DNA from: Forficula auricularia
Taxonomy: Eukaryota > Arthropoda > Insecta > Dermaptera > Forficulidae
Direction of reading: 5' to 3'
DNA length: 64,000 nt
Assembly (NCBI GenBank): GCA_024734495.1
Contig: JALMQS010000225.1
Coordinates: forward strand, 6,671,425 to 6,735,424
Positions 37,901 to 52,900 of this stretch are shown piece by piece (the stretch's first letter is position 1; the number at the start of each line of letters is the position of its first letter). The notes under the pieces were generated by a model that made no database searches, had not been told where the DNA came from, and saw only the letters and a program-made list of their open reading frames with translations. The translations under genes were made by a program, and so were the position numbers.

Positions 37901-40900
37901 TCCAAATTTCATGTTTCTATGTACAGTGGTTCTGGCTGTTTTGATGATGAGTGAGTGAGTGAGTGAGTGTATCGGGCAAAGAATTTTATATTATAAGATA
38001 GATAATACAAATGAAATCTTCGGTTAAAGAAGGTTCACTTCCCCCGTGAGCTTGTGTGGATGAGGCTCACACATTTATTTTTTACGGAACCCTTTATTTA
38101 ATTTATGCATAACATTTGTGATAACATCCTTGTCCCTTTTCTCTCACTCTCTTTTAGATAATATTTGATCTTTCTGTTCTATTCAATTCTATTCTATTAA
38201 ACACACAGAATGTAATTCATTCATTTCGAGTTTTATTTTATTTATTTTTTCGTTCAGTCAATTTTTTTGAATATTTTTTCATTCAGTGTAGAGAGAGGAA
38301 AAAATTCTATGCAAATATTTTTTTTATTTTCGTAATTAAATAAAACCCACTGCGATATTTTTTTGCTTCTTCTTTTCATAAGACCTTCTTTCTGTGTATT
38401 CTTTTCTTTTGAAATAAATAAATCAAAATTTAATTAGACTAATGATTCTTTATTTTTTTGATTTTTAATACATTTTTGTACCCCCCAACCCCATTTCCGC
38501 CCTCTCTGCTGCTGTCAACAAATAAAGAGATTTATCAACAATAACAAACCATAATAGACGACTACTCTTCTACGTTTTAAAATTGACTTATTTTCCAGTT
38601 GTTTGTGTTTTCCTGCAAAGTGGAGGGTGCTTACCCCCTCTCTATTGAATAATTTATACCGTAACAAGCCATACCACCCCTAAAAGTCATTCACTCTTGC
38701 GTTGTGTTTTGCTCTCAAAAACGAAATCGAGTGGGAAAAATTTTTAAATATGATGTTGTTTAATATGTTTTAGATATTTTTTATGATATTGATTCGAGAA
38801 GGAGTTACAACAAAGAAGGTGCAGCTCTTAAAGGCCTGGATTAGCCCCTCCAGTGTGAAAATAAGAAGAAAAGGAAGAGATTTTGTGGGCTGTGCAGGAG
38901 TCTAAGGAACCTATGGATCCGAGTCATAAACAGCTGAAGATTATAGGTCTCGGGGAAGACGGCTTCAGGAATTCCGTTCCAGTCTCTAGTCATGGCGAAA
39001 ACGTTGGTTCGACTCTTATCCAGTTATTGTAGTTTAAATTGAATACTCTTTTCTGATTTAATTGACAAGTGTTTATTTTGCCTGAGTAGCAGAGTTGTTG
39101 ATTCATAAAGAGAAACAAAGAGGTTGTCCTCTTCTTGATGCAAATAAACATACACACATATATATCAAAATTATATATATGTATATATATTATTTATTTG
39201 TTTGAGACTATTTTGTCTAGCCCTCAAGCTACGAAAGAAAAAAAAAATTAAAATATACAAATGATACTGATCCCATGAAAAATAATATTTATAATTATAA
39301 AAGACTGGTGATGAGGGCCAAGCCTTCTAAAACTATAGTCTCAAACAAATAAATAATAATTATACAGATACCTATATAATTTTGATATATATATATATAT
39401 GTGTGTGTATGTTTATTTGCATCAAGCAGAGGACAACCTCTTTATATCTCTTTATGACTCTCTTCTGAATTGCATCAATATCATTATATATTTTAATTAG
39501 AAAATTTAATTAATTAATGGTATTTTCTATTGAATTCGGAGTGATAGAACTCAATGCGGAATTGATGAAAAAGGAGTACAAAAAAAGAATTTATTAGAAC
39601 ATCATTTTTATCCTCTTAAGGAGGTCCTTTCGCCGCCAATGTTAACTAAAAAATATTAGATTATAATTGAAAGTAATGGAAGGCAGCCCAGAGGTAGTGA
39701 GGAAAGAAAAAATTAACACATATAAAATAAGGTGTAATTTATTGGAATCCTTCCTCCTTTCCTTTCAAACCGACGTTTCGGAGGATTTTTCCCTCCTTCT
39801 TCAGGGTCTATAAACCAATATGACAAAATTATAAAAATGGGGTTGGTCATCATACATTTCAACAATAAAACAATACAATTATAAATACAATGTACACAGC
39901 CACATTATCAATAGAAAAAAATATATAATTTACTCACTTCAAAGGATCAATGAATGAAACAAATAAAATGTTTCCTTCTTCTCTCCACAGTAGTGTTCAA
40001 AAACTTTCTTCATTTTTAACAAAAGGCATAGAAAAACAATTTTTTTTTCCTTCTTTTCTTAATTAGATGGCTAAATGGCTTTTGAATCATATATATATTT
40101 ATAGACCAAACCCCTTCCATGACAGATGTGCACATTCAAAAGCCATTTAGCCATCTAATTAAGAAAAGAAGGAAAAAAAATTTGTTTTTCTATGCCTTTT
40201 GTTAAAAATGAAGAAAGTTTTTGAACACTACTGTGGAGAGAAGAAGGAAACATTTTATTTGTTTCATTCATTGACCCTTTGAAGTGAGTAAATTATATAT
40301 TTTTTTCTATTGATAATGTGGCTGTGTACATTGTATTTATAATTGTATTGTTTTATTGTTGAAATGTATGATGACCAACCCCATTTTTATAATTTTGTCA
40401 TATTGGTTTATAGACCCTGAAGAAGGAGGGAAGAATCCTCCGAAACGTCGGTTTGAAAGGAAAGGAGGAAGGATTCCAATAAATTACACCTTATTTTATA
40501 TGTGTTAATTTTTTCTTTCCTCACTACCTCTGGGCTGCCTTCCATTACTTTCAATTAAAATTTCTACCAGTCCGTCTCTCTCCAGAGAAAATTTCGTTGC
40601 AAAAAAATTAGATTATAATTATAACTTAATTTTTTATAATAGTTTAAGTCTATCTATGCTTTGGTGAAGTTTCAATCACACATTAGCGAACAAATTTTTG
40701 AAAATAATTTTTTTTTAATTGTATACTATTTCTTAGAGTCTTATGGAAAATTAAGATCTTGACCCTTTCTCTTGAATTATACTACTATTAGTTGATTATA
40801 TAAAGTTAAAAAAAAACTAAAAATTAGCTTTTTGAAACAAGCATATTTCTTTTTTTTCAATAAAATATATCATTGACAGACGAATTTAGTTAGATATTTC

Positions 40901-43900
40901 CTTTTAAAAATCACATAAACGCTATGTTAGGATTTAAACATAACAGTATTAATACAACGCATTGCCAAATCATACAAGACTTATTATCAGCTGATTTGAA
41001 TAAACCAAACTAACTTTTTGTATTTAATTATTTTTTTTATAATTGTTTTTATTTCAAACATTTACGGTTTTCATAGATACTATTTATTTTTTAATTCTAT
41101 TATTTTTCATTTGTATTTTAACTTATTTTATTAAATATTAGATACTACACTTCTTCTGGCTCGACTGGAGCGAAAGGACCTCCTTAAAAAACTCGACGAT
41201 TCTAAAGATTGTCTCTCCTTTTTTTCAGGGCTTAAAGAGTCTACGAAGGAAGAACCTCTGTGTACTAATATATCAATATTATTTTTAATTGCCATTAAGT
41301 TGAAAACTTTGTGCACACCGAGGCCTTGATGATGGTCGTAGCGGGTCAAAACGTTGTCAAAAAATTTATTTAATTTTGTCTGGAAATAAAAACATTTTTA
41401 CCTGAATTTAGAATTAAAAATAATATTAATATTTCTTGCTTTTAACTAAAGTAAAAAATTGCTCGCTCCACTAATTACTAATCATAATAACAATATAATA
41501 ATCCTAATCATAATTACACTCGTTTTGATAAAATAAAATTACTAAAAAAAATTTGATTGTTTCACATTCTAGGCGATATGTGGTGTTTATGTACTTTCAT
41601 ATTTCTCTCAAAGATAAAAGAAGCTTTATACATATAAAGTTTTTTAATTTTCTAGCTTCTGGACGATCGCGTTTTACTTTTTTCCTTTGTCACGAATTAA
41701 TTTGTTAAATTCTTCAGATTTCTTCTAGTTTTTTTGATTTCTTTGATCTTATTTTTATGAAGGAAGTTTTTCTTTTTTGATTAGTCCAAACTATTAAAGT
41801 CCCTGAATTGTTTTTATTAAAGAATTAATCGATGAACTTTCCCAAGTGAGGTGGAATAGTTTCATTCCCTCAAACTCGTTCAATCTTTTTTATGACCCCT
41901 CATCGATGGGGGGCAGGGGTACGGGGGTCCAAGTAAAAGTACTGTCCTTCGAATGTCACCCAATGAGAATCACTTTCAAGGGGCCCATCCTCAATCGCTC
42001 GCATCGGCTTCATTCTTTTTCGTCCTTAAACGGCCCTAAATACTGCCAGTGACCTCTTTTTGTTCACATTCCCTTGAAGTCATTTGGGAGGACGCCCAGG
42101 CCGACCACTGACAATGCTGACCAGGCGAAATTTCAAGATGAAAGACTAAAGGGCGATTGCGATTTTATTAGCAAAAGAAGAAATAGAGGGGAAGATTACG
42201 ATTTAGATAAATTTTTATATTTTAATATATTAATAAGACAAATGGGTGTTGATTCCATTGCAGAGCTGGGAAAAATACAACACTTTAGATATTTGAAATA
42301 TAAAATACTTTTTGAAATGTATTGGAAATGCACAAAATATACGATAATTTGATTAAAATTTGAATTTTTAGTGAAATCACACTTAATTAATTATAACTAT
42401 ACAGTGAACACGAATAAATAATACAATAAAACTTCGACGTTTCCATCAACTTATTCTGCGATCGTTCTCAAGTATGAACACCCACTCCGATTTTAGGTTA
42501 ACCGAGCTTGATATGCCTTGTCCAGTTATATATAGGTATGTATAACATATAAGAAGCCATTCATTAAATACCTCACGAAAAATTTCCCCTTTTTACAGCC
42601 CTCCCCCTCTCCTTCGTCACGCTGTCTCAAATTTTATGGAAACTCCCTAATAATTATAATGTCACAAATGCTAGAGCCCCCCCCCCCTTATAATAAAATT
42701 TTAAAAACCAACAAGTTAAGAAAAGAATTTAAATAAAATTGATGAATGCGAACGTCACTTTTCCCTAGCTTGTCACAAAAACACAAGCTTTATTACTTAG
42801 AATATAAATATTTATTAGTATAAAATTCCTGAATATCACCCGGAACGCCAACATTTTTTGACGTAGCCCTGGGGCTCTGCGGAACACTATTTGGGAACCT
42901 CTAGTGATGTCTTCCCGTCCCAAATTCCGACCATCCACCCCAGCTGGAATCATCGACTATATAGGAGTGGATCCCCACCAGAGGCCAGCCGAAAGCTAGC
43001 GGAGCCGTCCGAGTCGCGGAGGAGAGGAGGTTTCCGGGTGAGGAGGGGATTCGCCCCCTCGAGCCAGCTCTCCTCCTCTATTCTCTTATCTATGGAGTTA
43101 ACAACCCCAGACTAATAGTTTCAGACAAATAAAATTTTAAATTAGGAAATTTAAATTATTATTTTAAAACCCATTAATAGTCCGCGAAACACTGGTTTGG
43201 AACCGTTGATCTTGAAGATATTGTGAATATCGGAATTTAGGCACAAAGATACAGTCATTTTCAAACATAATGACTATACAAATTTGGGGGGGGATTCCCG
43301 GGAGTACCGAGTAATTTATTTATGTTCTTGTATATTAGTTTTCGGATAAATAAGCGGTTCCTTCCTGGAGGCAAAGACGCGCTTTATTCACTAGAAAAAT
43401 CTTTTTTGGCTGTTTTTCAAGATTTGAGCAAACAAATTCACCGCCAACCAAACAGCCGCGATTCTCTCTCTTTCGTAGGTAAAGTTTTATTTACTTGAAT
43501 ATCATTACATCGGGTACTTTTATTGTGCTTCAAGAAGCGAATTGTAAACTTAATATACATTTTTTTTCCTTAGAATGCTAAGGTCTTTTTTCTTTCTTTT
43601 TCTTTTTTGGAACATACATAAGTATTCGAGAATGCAAAAAGTAAATATTAAAAATAAAAAGATTTTTTTTTAAGATTTTGTTTTGTAGAGAGTAGCAGAG
43701 AGAGTTGTTGATTCTTAAAGATAAATCAATGAGGGTGTCCTCTGCTTGATGCAAATAAACACACACACTCACACACATATATATAAACGAATATAAATAT
43801 ATATTTATATTTCAATGTGGTCATTTTAGGTAATTAATTATTGTGCCTTATTGTACCTATCGGCATTAAGAACGCGAATTTGATATTGAAGTATTTTGGA

Positions 43901-46900
43901 AGTTATAAGGTTACGACGTTCATTATACGATGCGACTAACACTTGACAGACTTTTTTTTGGTGTCCGACGGACCATTTTGAAGGCGGAAATTACAAAGAT
44001 GATTTCAAAGAGGGGGAAATTATAACTTAGATTAGTGAGGAAAACGCATTGTATATCTTAGACTATCTTTTTTACTATTATTTTAAAGAGCAATTATAGT
44101 ATAAAGTACCTGGGCCACCGAACGATGCTCGGTAAATTTTTGCTTCAGTTAATAGCTATATATTAATCCCCGAAACCCCCTCGCCCCCCGGACCCCAACT
44201 ACTTCACCCCACCTCCTGCACCCTCCCACCCTACATCCCCACATACACCCCCCGCCCCCCGAAACCCCGTACCTCCCCCGGACTCCCACCACCAATGCAA
44301 CCCACCTCCTGCACACTCACATCTACATTGCTCGTTTAATATAATAAGATATATTTATATATAGAATTAGTTTCTCAAAAACGGCTCTAACGATTTCGAT
44401 GAAAATCACGGATTAGGGGGGTTGTAGGGTCAAGAAATCGATCTGGCAGAATCCTATCTTTGAGGAAGTTTAATTAGATAGTTTTTTCTTAATTAAAGTG
44501 TATATTTATTCACAGTTATATCAATAAAAATCTATATATTTTTCTAAAAAAACGACTTAAACGAATTTGATAAAGAAACTTTATTAATCATTTTCGAGGA
44601 CATGGCATCAATTAGGTCTCAACTTTGGAAAAAATAATTTTAGTAAATTTTTAAATTAATTTTCATCCAAAGATTGCTAAATTTGGGTTCTTAAAAGGTT
44701 CCCTTTCTCTTTAGTATGCACAGTTGCACACAGACCATGTGATGAGTCAGATCATTTTTTCCCAAAGGCCTTATAAAAATATTGTGGGCTGATTCTCCAG
44801 GTTATCTCCAAATTATCGTTTCGACAAATACTATTTTTTTCTCCAGAAAATTATAAATAACTGTATTCATTTAAAAAGAAAAAAGAATAAAAAATAATCA
44901 CAAATTTATTTCAAAATATGACAAAATTAACCCACCATTTGTGATTTTCATAATATTTCAAGAATAGAAAGTATAATAATTATTATTTTTAATCACAGGC
45001 CACCTGGCTCTTATTATGAATAAAAAAACAAGTAAATAATAAAAAAATTGTTTTTATTTCTTGTTAAAAAGTAAAGTTGAAAATCACAAGTGGTGCGTTA
45101 ATTTTGTCCAGGTGTATATATTATACAACCAGGTGTCAATTGTAGGAAAAAATATTTTTATTAGTTTTTTAATTACACTGATTTTTAACAGCTTGTTGAA
45201 TAAAAATGATTATTGTGGTTGAATCAAACCAAAAACAAGTGGTTGATTAAATAAACAATATTAAAAACAAAAAAATTACTCAACGAGCCTCAGTCTTCGA
45301 GCTACGGTTTTATGAAGAAGCCAACTCCTGATTAATTCCCTATTTTAGGAGGTTCGGGACAGCTTATCTATCTGATTGATCTTGGAAAAATATTTTGTAT
45401 TTCTGCAGAGTGACAACTTCTGCCTACTTTTTTTTTTTTTTTTTTTTTTTTAATTAAAAAAAAATTGTTATAATGAGGTTAATTTCGAATAAAAATCTTT
45501 GTTTTGATAATATTAATAAAAAGAATATTTGGGATAAAATTTTTCTCATTATAAAAACATTTATTTAACATAAGAACGATTTCAAGAAATAGAGCTGGAA
45601 TTCTACCCTAGTGCTTTTGTTATATTCTGTTGGTTTCAAATAACTTTTTATTTTTTACATTTATGAATAACTAATTAACTAGACTGTCAAATCTATTGAA
45701 AAATCTATCATTCGATTCATAAAAGTTGAATTATTGATCTGTATAAATTTGTTGAAAATGATATAATTTGTATAGAAGTTATAGCCCTTTTAAAAGCTCG
45801 GTCCATTTACTTCCATGTTAAAAGGACAATTTTCAATAATTTATTTCCCGGTAATGGGACAGACGATCAACTTCAAATTTCGGGAATAAATATTTAATGT
45901 ATCAATGATTCGATGGTAAAAATTTGAGAATTTTCTTATAAAAATGATAAACAGTCACGAATCCCCTTAAATACTCTACTAGAAATAAGTATAATATCTT
46001 CGAAATTCAAATATTAATTTTCTAAAAAATTGGAAAACTGATGATAAGGGGGACCCCTATCAACTTTCAGCGAAAATTCAAGGATATAAAAATATACTTT
46101 TTTCGAGTTTCTTTGGCGAAATTATAATTTCCTATATTTTTATAAAATACGTACAAATACATACAATTAAAGTTATATTTAGAGATTTTTTTCATAAAGT
46201 ACTTGAGGTATGTTCCTTGAGATGTTTCTAAATAAATGAATCTTTTCATTGAATTTAAGAGAGGGTTGAATGGAGCGCAAAAGGGGTTGATTATAATAAT
46301 AATCGAAATGCCATTCCTCGGATACCTCTAGAACCGAATAAACATTTTTTTTATTTTCCCTCCGAACCAACATAATAATTTATTTACTGGATTAAAATAT
46401 TTGAAATATCTTTCATAGAACATAAAAGCGATCGAAAATTTCAAATTCATTGCATGTAGCTGCACCCCCCACCCCACCCCCACACTCTCCCTTTCATGTT
46501 TTCCTGAAATTTGTCACGCAATCCTCGTCCATAACCCCCCCCCCACCCTGTGTATTTCGCATCCCTTTTATATAAATCCTCACTTGGTCTCCCACCGCAC
46601 TAAATATGCGTGTGGGCGATATAAAATCATCAACAGATAATAGAGCTAAATTACAAAACATAGAGACAGACAATATTTTCGTATCCCAGGTTAAAATAAC
46701 ATGTTTGTCGCTAGGAAATGACCAATGAGGAAATCAAATTAGTCTTGGAATTTTTTTTCTCTTCAGAATGTTAATATTCAAGGAAGAATTAAAATACATT
46801 TATACAAGACAAAATGAAAATTGACCATCACACAAGCAGAGTTGATCAAGATTCATTTTTAAAAGGAATTAAATAGAAAGATAGATGTTCTTGGGAGAAT

Positions 46901-49900
46901 GAATTAGTACATTTAGATATAATTTTTATTTTTTGCAACCTCCAAAGAGAAAATATTACAAAGGAGGGGATGGGGGGTGGGGTTATTGGGGAACATTTTT
47001 TTTTTTAATTTAATTTTTTCAAAATCAATATATATTTTATAAAATATATTATATATTATAAAAAATATTATTTCGGTAAAATGTTTAAAGAAAAATTACA
47101 ATATGAATCCTGTCTCTAGAAATAAAAAAATAATTTTTATAAAAATAAATATTTAAAACCGACTTCAAAAAATTAAATGCAACAAATAAAATAAAGTTAA
47201 ATTTTATTTTATCAAAATTAATACATATTTTGTATAGTATATTTTATAAAGAGAATAAAAAATATTATTTCGTTAAAATATCTAAATAAATTACTTTTTG
47301 AATTCTGTCTCCAAAGAGGAAATTATACAAAGGGAAGAACATTGGGGACAATTTTTCAAATTTCATTACACATTTTTCATTGTATATTTTATAAAGAAAA
47401 TAAAAAGTATTTCTTGGTTAAAATATTTCCAAAAAAATGACATTTTTACCCTGTCTTCAGAGAGAAAATGATAAGCAAAGGGGGGCCATTGGTAACATTT
47501 TTTCTAAATTTATAAGAAAATACAATTTTTTCTTAATATTATTACATATTTTTCCTACCTGCGACATCTGGACAACGAGCATCTGCGAAATTAGCGGAGA
47601 GCGTACTGAGTCTTGAAAAAGTTCCTACTTTTTCTTCTTCTTCTTTTTCTTTTATTGTAGGCTATTATTAGACTGTTTTTCATCACAGTGCCTCAGGTCT
47701 CTGTGGGGGAGGATTCCCAGCTCTCAGCCCACCTCTTCGGCGGTCTGCCTCTAGGTCTCAGTGCTGCTGGTTTTCTCATCCCTGGCTATTTTCAATAGCC
47801 GCTCTTCGTCGGCTCCGAGGGGTAAACCGCGACCTAATATCGTGACACCTACTTCCACTTCCAACTTTTATTTCCAAGTCGAAGACAATAGATTAAGGGT
47901 CATTTTCTAATGAATTCCAAAATAATTCCACATAATTCCAAAGACGGTGTACACCTAATTCAAATCGCGGTTCACCCCTCGGTCGGCTCTATCGACGTGG
48001 TTACTCCATTCTTTTCGGCGCACCCGGATCCATTTAATATGAAAGATATTAATTTGCCGATGGTAATAGATTCAAATTTACAAGAAAATCATAAGTTGGT
48101 GAAAAACAACCCCTTTGACATATAATTAAAAATATTCCATTCCATCGGATTTAATAGATGACACCAACTTATGATTTTCTTGTCGGATCCATTTATTTAT
48201 GTCCTGTATATTGCACTAGTCCCTCACATCTTTATTTCTCATCCTATCCCACAATGTGACACCAATTTCAGATCTTAATCAAATTTAGGGAACGCGGTGT
48301 TGGTTTATAGTGAAACATTGTTAAAATTAAATTAGGTTGGAGTTGGTGGTGTTTCACAAGGAGAAAAAATTAAAATACAAAAAGATTTTTTTAAGTTTAC
48401 TCTATATATTTCGAGATCTTAACTCATCATCAGAACATTGACTGAAGATAAATAAAATGATGAACAGAATTTATTTAATATGATGGACAGTTATTTATGA
48501 CTTTGTGTAGGTATGAAAGAATTATCAGAGAGTGGGATGGTCTCAAAGTGGGAAAGCCGAATGAACAGGTGAAGCGAACAGACCCTAAGCTGGGAATAAA
48601 GAAAGGATATTTATACTAGGAAGGTGCCGAAAATTATGTATGTACCATAAAGGGAGCAGTAAACAATACAATGTGATGTGCGTGTGATAGTGAAAATTTT
48701 TATTTTTTATTTTTATGTTTTTTTTAATTCAAATTAAATATCATTGATTAAAATGTCAATTATTGGTGAAGTTTTGATGTCTGTTTGGTTGTTCAGGATG
48801 TTTTGATTAAGGTGTATGGCCTTTTTAATTTCGGCTGACTCAAACAAGTCCAATTTCCGGCTTTTTGAAATGAAATGTAAAGGGAGGGGGTTGGTCGATG
48901 AAGGTGAATGGTTGTGGTCAAACAAATGATCTGCAATTGCAGAGTTGTAACTTGATGGGGGGCGTTTGGGTTCAAACTATTCACCTGTAGCTTGCGAAGA
49001 GATCTCATATGTTCGACAGATCTTAATGTTTTCATTTCTGTTGTTCTCATCAACTACTTGGTTCTTTCTGTTTCAGCTCGTGTTTCAGCCCCATAAGTTG
49101 TAATGGGCTTCACAGTCGTTTTGTATATCTTCATTTTGGATTCTCTAGTCATGAATGGATTTCTCCAGACCACATCTCGAAGATATCCAGATATTTTTTA
49201 ACCCTTTATAGTTTGTTCTTTCACTTCGTTGTATAAATTTCGGTCACTGATGATGTGACATCCGAGGTATTTAAATGACATGACTTGTTCAATGATGTTT
49301 CCTTCTAATTCTAGTTTACATCGAATCGGATCTCTTGAAACAACAAGTGATTTGGTTTTGTTGACTGAGATTGCCATATTAAATTTTTTCTTCCAATTAA
49401 TAATTTAGTTACCTATATTTATTATAATTCTTTTTGACCAAAATAAGGGCATCCGGTGCGAAGCATCCCCTCGTTCCAGCTAATTCATTTATAAAATTGA
49501 CTTTGTATCAAATTCTTTTGCATACCATTGGTTCACTTTCTCTTTCATTTAATCGACTTTCTCTTTTTCCCTTTTTAAATAAAATTTTTTTAAAAATACC
49601 CTAAAAATAGACTTCTTTTATAGTAAAGCCTCTGCGGAATCAATGTGGAAATCCCGGGACGAAAAAACAAATCCGATTGGATAATTAACAGAGCAAAGAT
49701 AAAATCCGATACAAATTAAAAAATAGCAATATCTTAAACAAAATAAAACACAAACAGGGAATTCTAATTCAATTAAATCAGTTTATATAATAGAAGCGAG
49801 AGTTTTTAATTGCATTCGATATCTCGTATAGAGAGAGGAAGAAAGAAAAAAGAAGCCAAGTGCGAGTTGGACTCGGGATCCCATCTAATATTTATCTTCT

Positions 49901-52900
49901 TTTCTTTGGATGCTGTATCCGATTTGACCACGTTCGCCATTAGGACCTTATGGACGGAGTGAAAAAATCTCTACTGAAAATATGTTATATTGCCGAGAGT
50001 AGCAGAGATGTTGATTCTTAAAGAGAAATCAATGAGAATGCCCTCTGCTAGATGCAAATAAAACACATGCGTAGCTAAATATCTATATATATATAAAAAT
50101 AAGTTAATGGAGACTCGTGGAAAAGGTCCACAGTGATCTTGTAGCCAAAGTTTCCGCTTGTATGTATTATTGTTGTTGTAGAATGTTGAGGTATTTCGGA
50201 AAAAAATATGATACGGGATGGTAGGTATGTAGTAAAACTTTTTATATAGCTTTTGTGTGTTTTATGGTGTTATGGTGTATCATTTGCTTGCAAAAGTTTC
50301 GGATCATAAAATAAATAAATTGGCAAGGTGCTGATGAAGGATTGATCTGATCCGAAACTTTTGCAAGCAAATGTACACCATAACACCATAAAACACACAA
50401 AAACTATATAAAAAGTTTTTTACTACATACCTACCATCCGTATCATATTTTTTCCGAAATACCTCAACATTCTACAACAACAATAATAATATAAAAATAA
50501 GGGTTTTCTCAGTACATTGGTCCAAATCACGCCAAATTTTGGTTGCACACGTTTCAAGCAAAGCTATGAACGAAAACACCCTAAACAAAATTCCTGTCTG
50601 TATGTTTGAGTGGTTTCCACGAAAAGTTGCTCACGATTCACGTAAAAACGGCTGAAGGGATTATTATGAAATTTCACATTTGCATTCAGATGTCTTCTAA
50701 CTTACATTTATAGCTATATAACGTTTTGATATTTTGACCCCAAAAAGGGGGTTTGGGGGGCGCACGAATGAAAATTATCAAATAACTCCTAAACTATTAA
50801 CTCTACGGCAAATTTTATTATGAGCAAAGTTGTAGGGGATGTGATTTCTGACAACTTTTGTTTAAAAAATTCCCCCAAAAACCACTCAAAAAGGGGGAGG
50901 GTGAAAAATGTAAATTCTTGCCCTTGGAGCAAACTCAACCAAATTTTGTATACATAATCTGTGGCCCTCTAGAGAGCTATAAATGCAAAAACTAACAACC
51001 CAAAATGGGGGGGGTCAAAAAATGAAAATTCTTGCTCTTGGACCAAACCCTTCAACCAAATTTTGTATGCATAATCTGTGGGTCACTAGAAGGCTAGAAA
51101 TGCAAAAACTGGGTGCCGAGGGTGGGTGCGGGGGTGGAGTGATAGTGCTGGGATGGGGTGCGGGTGCTGGGGTGGAATGAAGTGGGGGTGGGTTAGAGCA
51201 TAGGGTGCGCGGGGTGAAATGGGGGTAGGGTGAGGAAGTGAGGCGGAGTAGGGTGGAGGTGCAGGGGGTGTAGTGGGGGGTGGGGTTCAGAGGGCTAGGC
51301 GGGGGTGGTGCACACTCGCTCTAGAAGATGTCTTATTCAGCTCTTATTGTCTTTAATATATCTTTAAAATGTCTAGAAAAATTCCCAATGTCTAGAAAAC
51401 ATGTTCTAGAGCTATAGACCAAGTATGCTAAACGGGTTCTAACTAGAAACTATAGCTTAGAAAGGACTTGGCCAACCTTTTCGGCAGGTGGCCAAATTTC
51501 AGAAATAATATTTCCTGTCAGGCCACGCACCTAATTTTTGTTGTTATTGTTGTTGTTAATTAAAACAAACAAGTAAGGGTGCTAGAGTTGTGACCACATC
51601 GTCACTTCCCAGCACGTGAGATTGTGGTCAAACACTTGACTGGTTTAAAATTAAAACAAAACAAACAAACAAAAAAAGAATAGGTATATTTATTTTTTTG
51701 AAGAAAATAAAATAATACTGAGAATCAAACATATTTATTAGACAATTTTTAAAATATTTAAAAGTGAGACGTATGACTTTGTTTTGCAGGCTAAATGTAT
51801 AAAAAATGATCACGAAAACCGTTTTCTAAATGAACATCAGAAATTCGTGTTCTCACTTGTTCATACAAAGCTGTGGTGGAAAAATATATTATACCAGTGA
51901 GATATTAAGCGCCTGTGAACGCAACCCGTATTGCAGGGCGTTCTATTCGAACGCATACTCTTCACTTAAAAGGCGATGCGCTGAATTACTTAAATCAGTG
52001 TTCCGCAAACTTCTTGTTTTCAAGGTACACCTACCAAATCAAGAAATTTTAGAGCAGGCTTGTCCAACCCGCGGTCCAAGATGGCTATCAGTGTGGCCCG
52101 ACAAAAAATCGCAAACTTCCTTCATTGACCTTTTCAAAACCCTGAAGCAGGAGGGAAAAAACCTCCGAAATGTTGGCTTTTAAAAACAATTTGTCTAATA
52201 CGAGCCCCGTCCCATCTCAATTGGCCAACCAATATTTTTTCTTTTTAAATAAAATTATGCTAATTCACGGTAAATTTAATTTAAATATTTATTTTTATTA
52301 TCATTTGAAACAACATTTTAAACAATTTAAAACATTTTATTGTAACATTTAACAACAAGGAAAACATACAAAATCCAAAACCTTTACCACTGTGTGACGT
52401 CGCCTTTATTTTTAATTACGGCTTGAATTCTTTTGTGCAACGTACTTATTAAGTTTTGACACCCATCTTGAGTGAAAGTATCCCAAATATTTTGAAGTTT
52501 GTGTTTTAATTCTACTACGTCTCTAGCTGGTTGTATTCGTAATAGCCTTTTCATTGTGTGCCAAAGAGTTTCTATTGGTGACAAGTCGGGACTGTTTGCC
52601 ACCCACTCCAAAAGTGGTACATTATGATCAGAAAGCCATTTTAAAGATTTTCTTGATGTATGGCAGGCCGCCCCGTCTTGTTGGAACACAAAATTATTAT
52701 TATTCTGCAATGCATCTGCCATTGTTGGAAGTAACGATTTTTTTAAAATTCTAAATATTTATTGGTGTTTACAATTCCATCAATGAAGTGAAGTTTTCCA
52801 ACACCTCTAGCAGACATTGAACCCCATACCATAACTGAAGCAGGAAATATTACTTTCTATTTTAAACAATCTGAATTGAAAGCTTCATTTTTCTGACGAA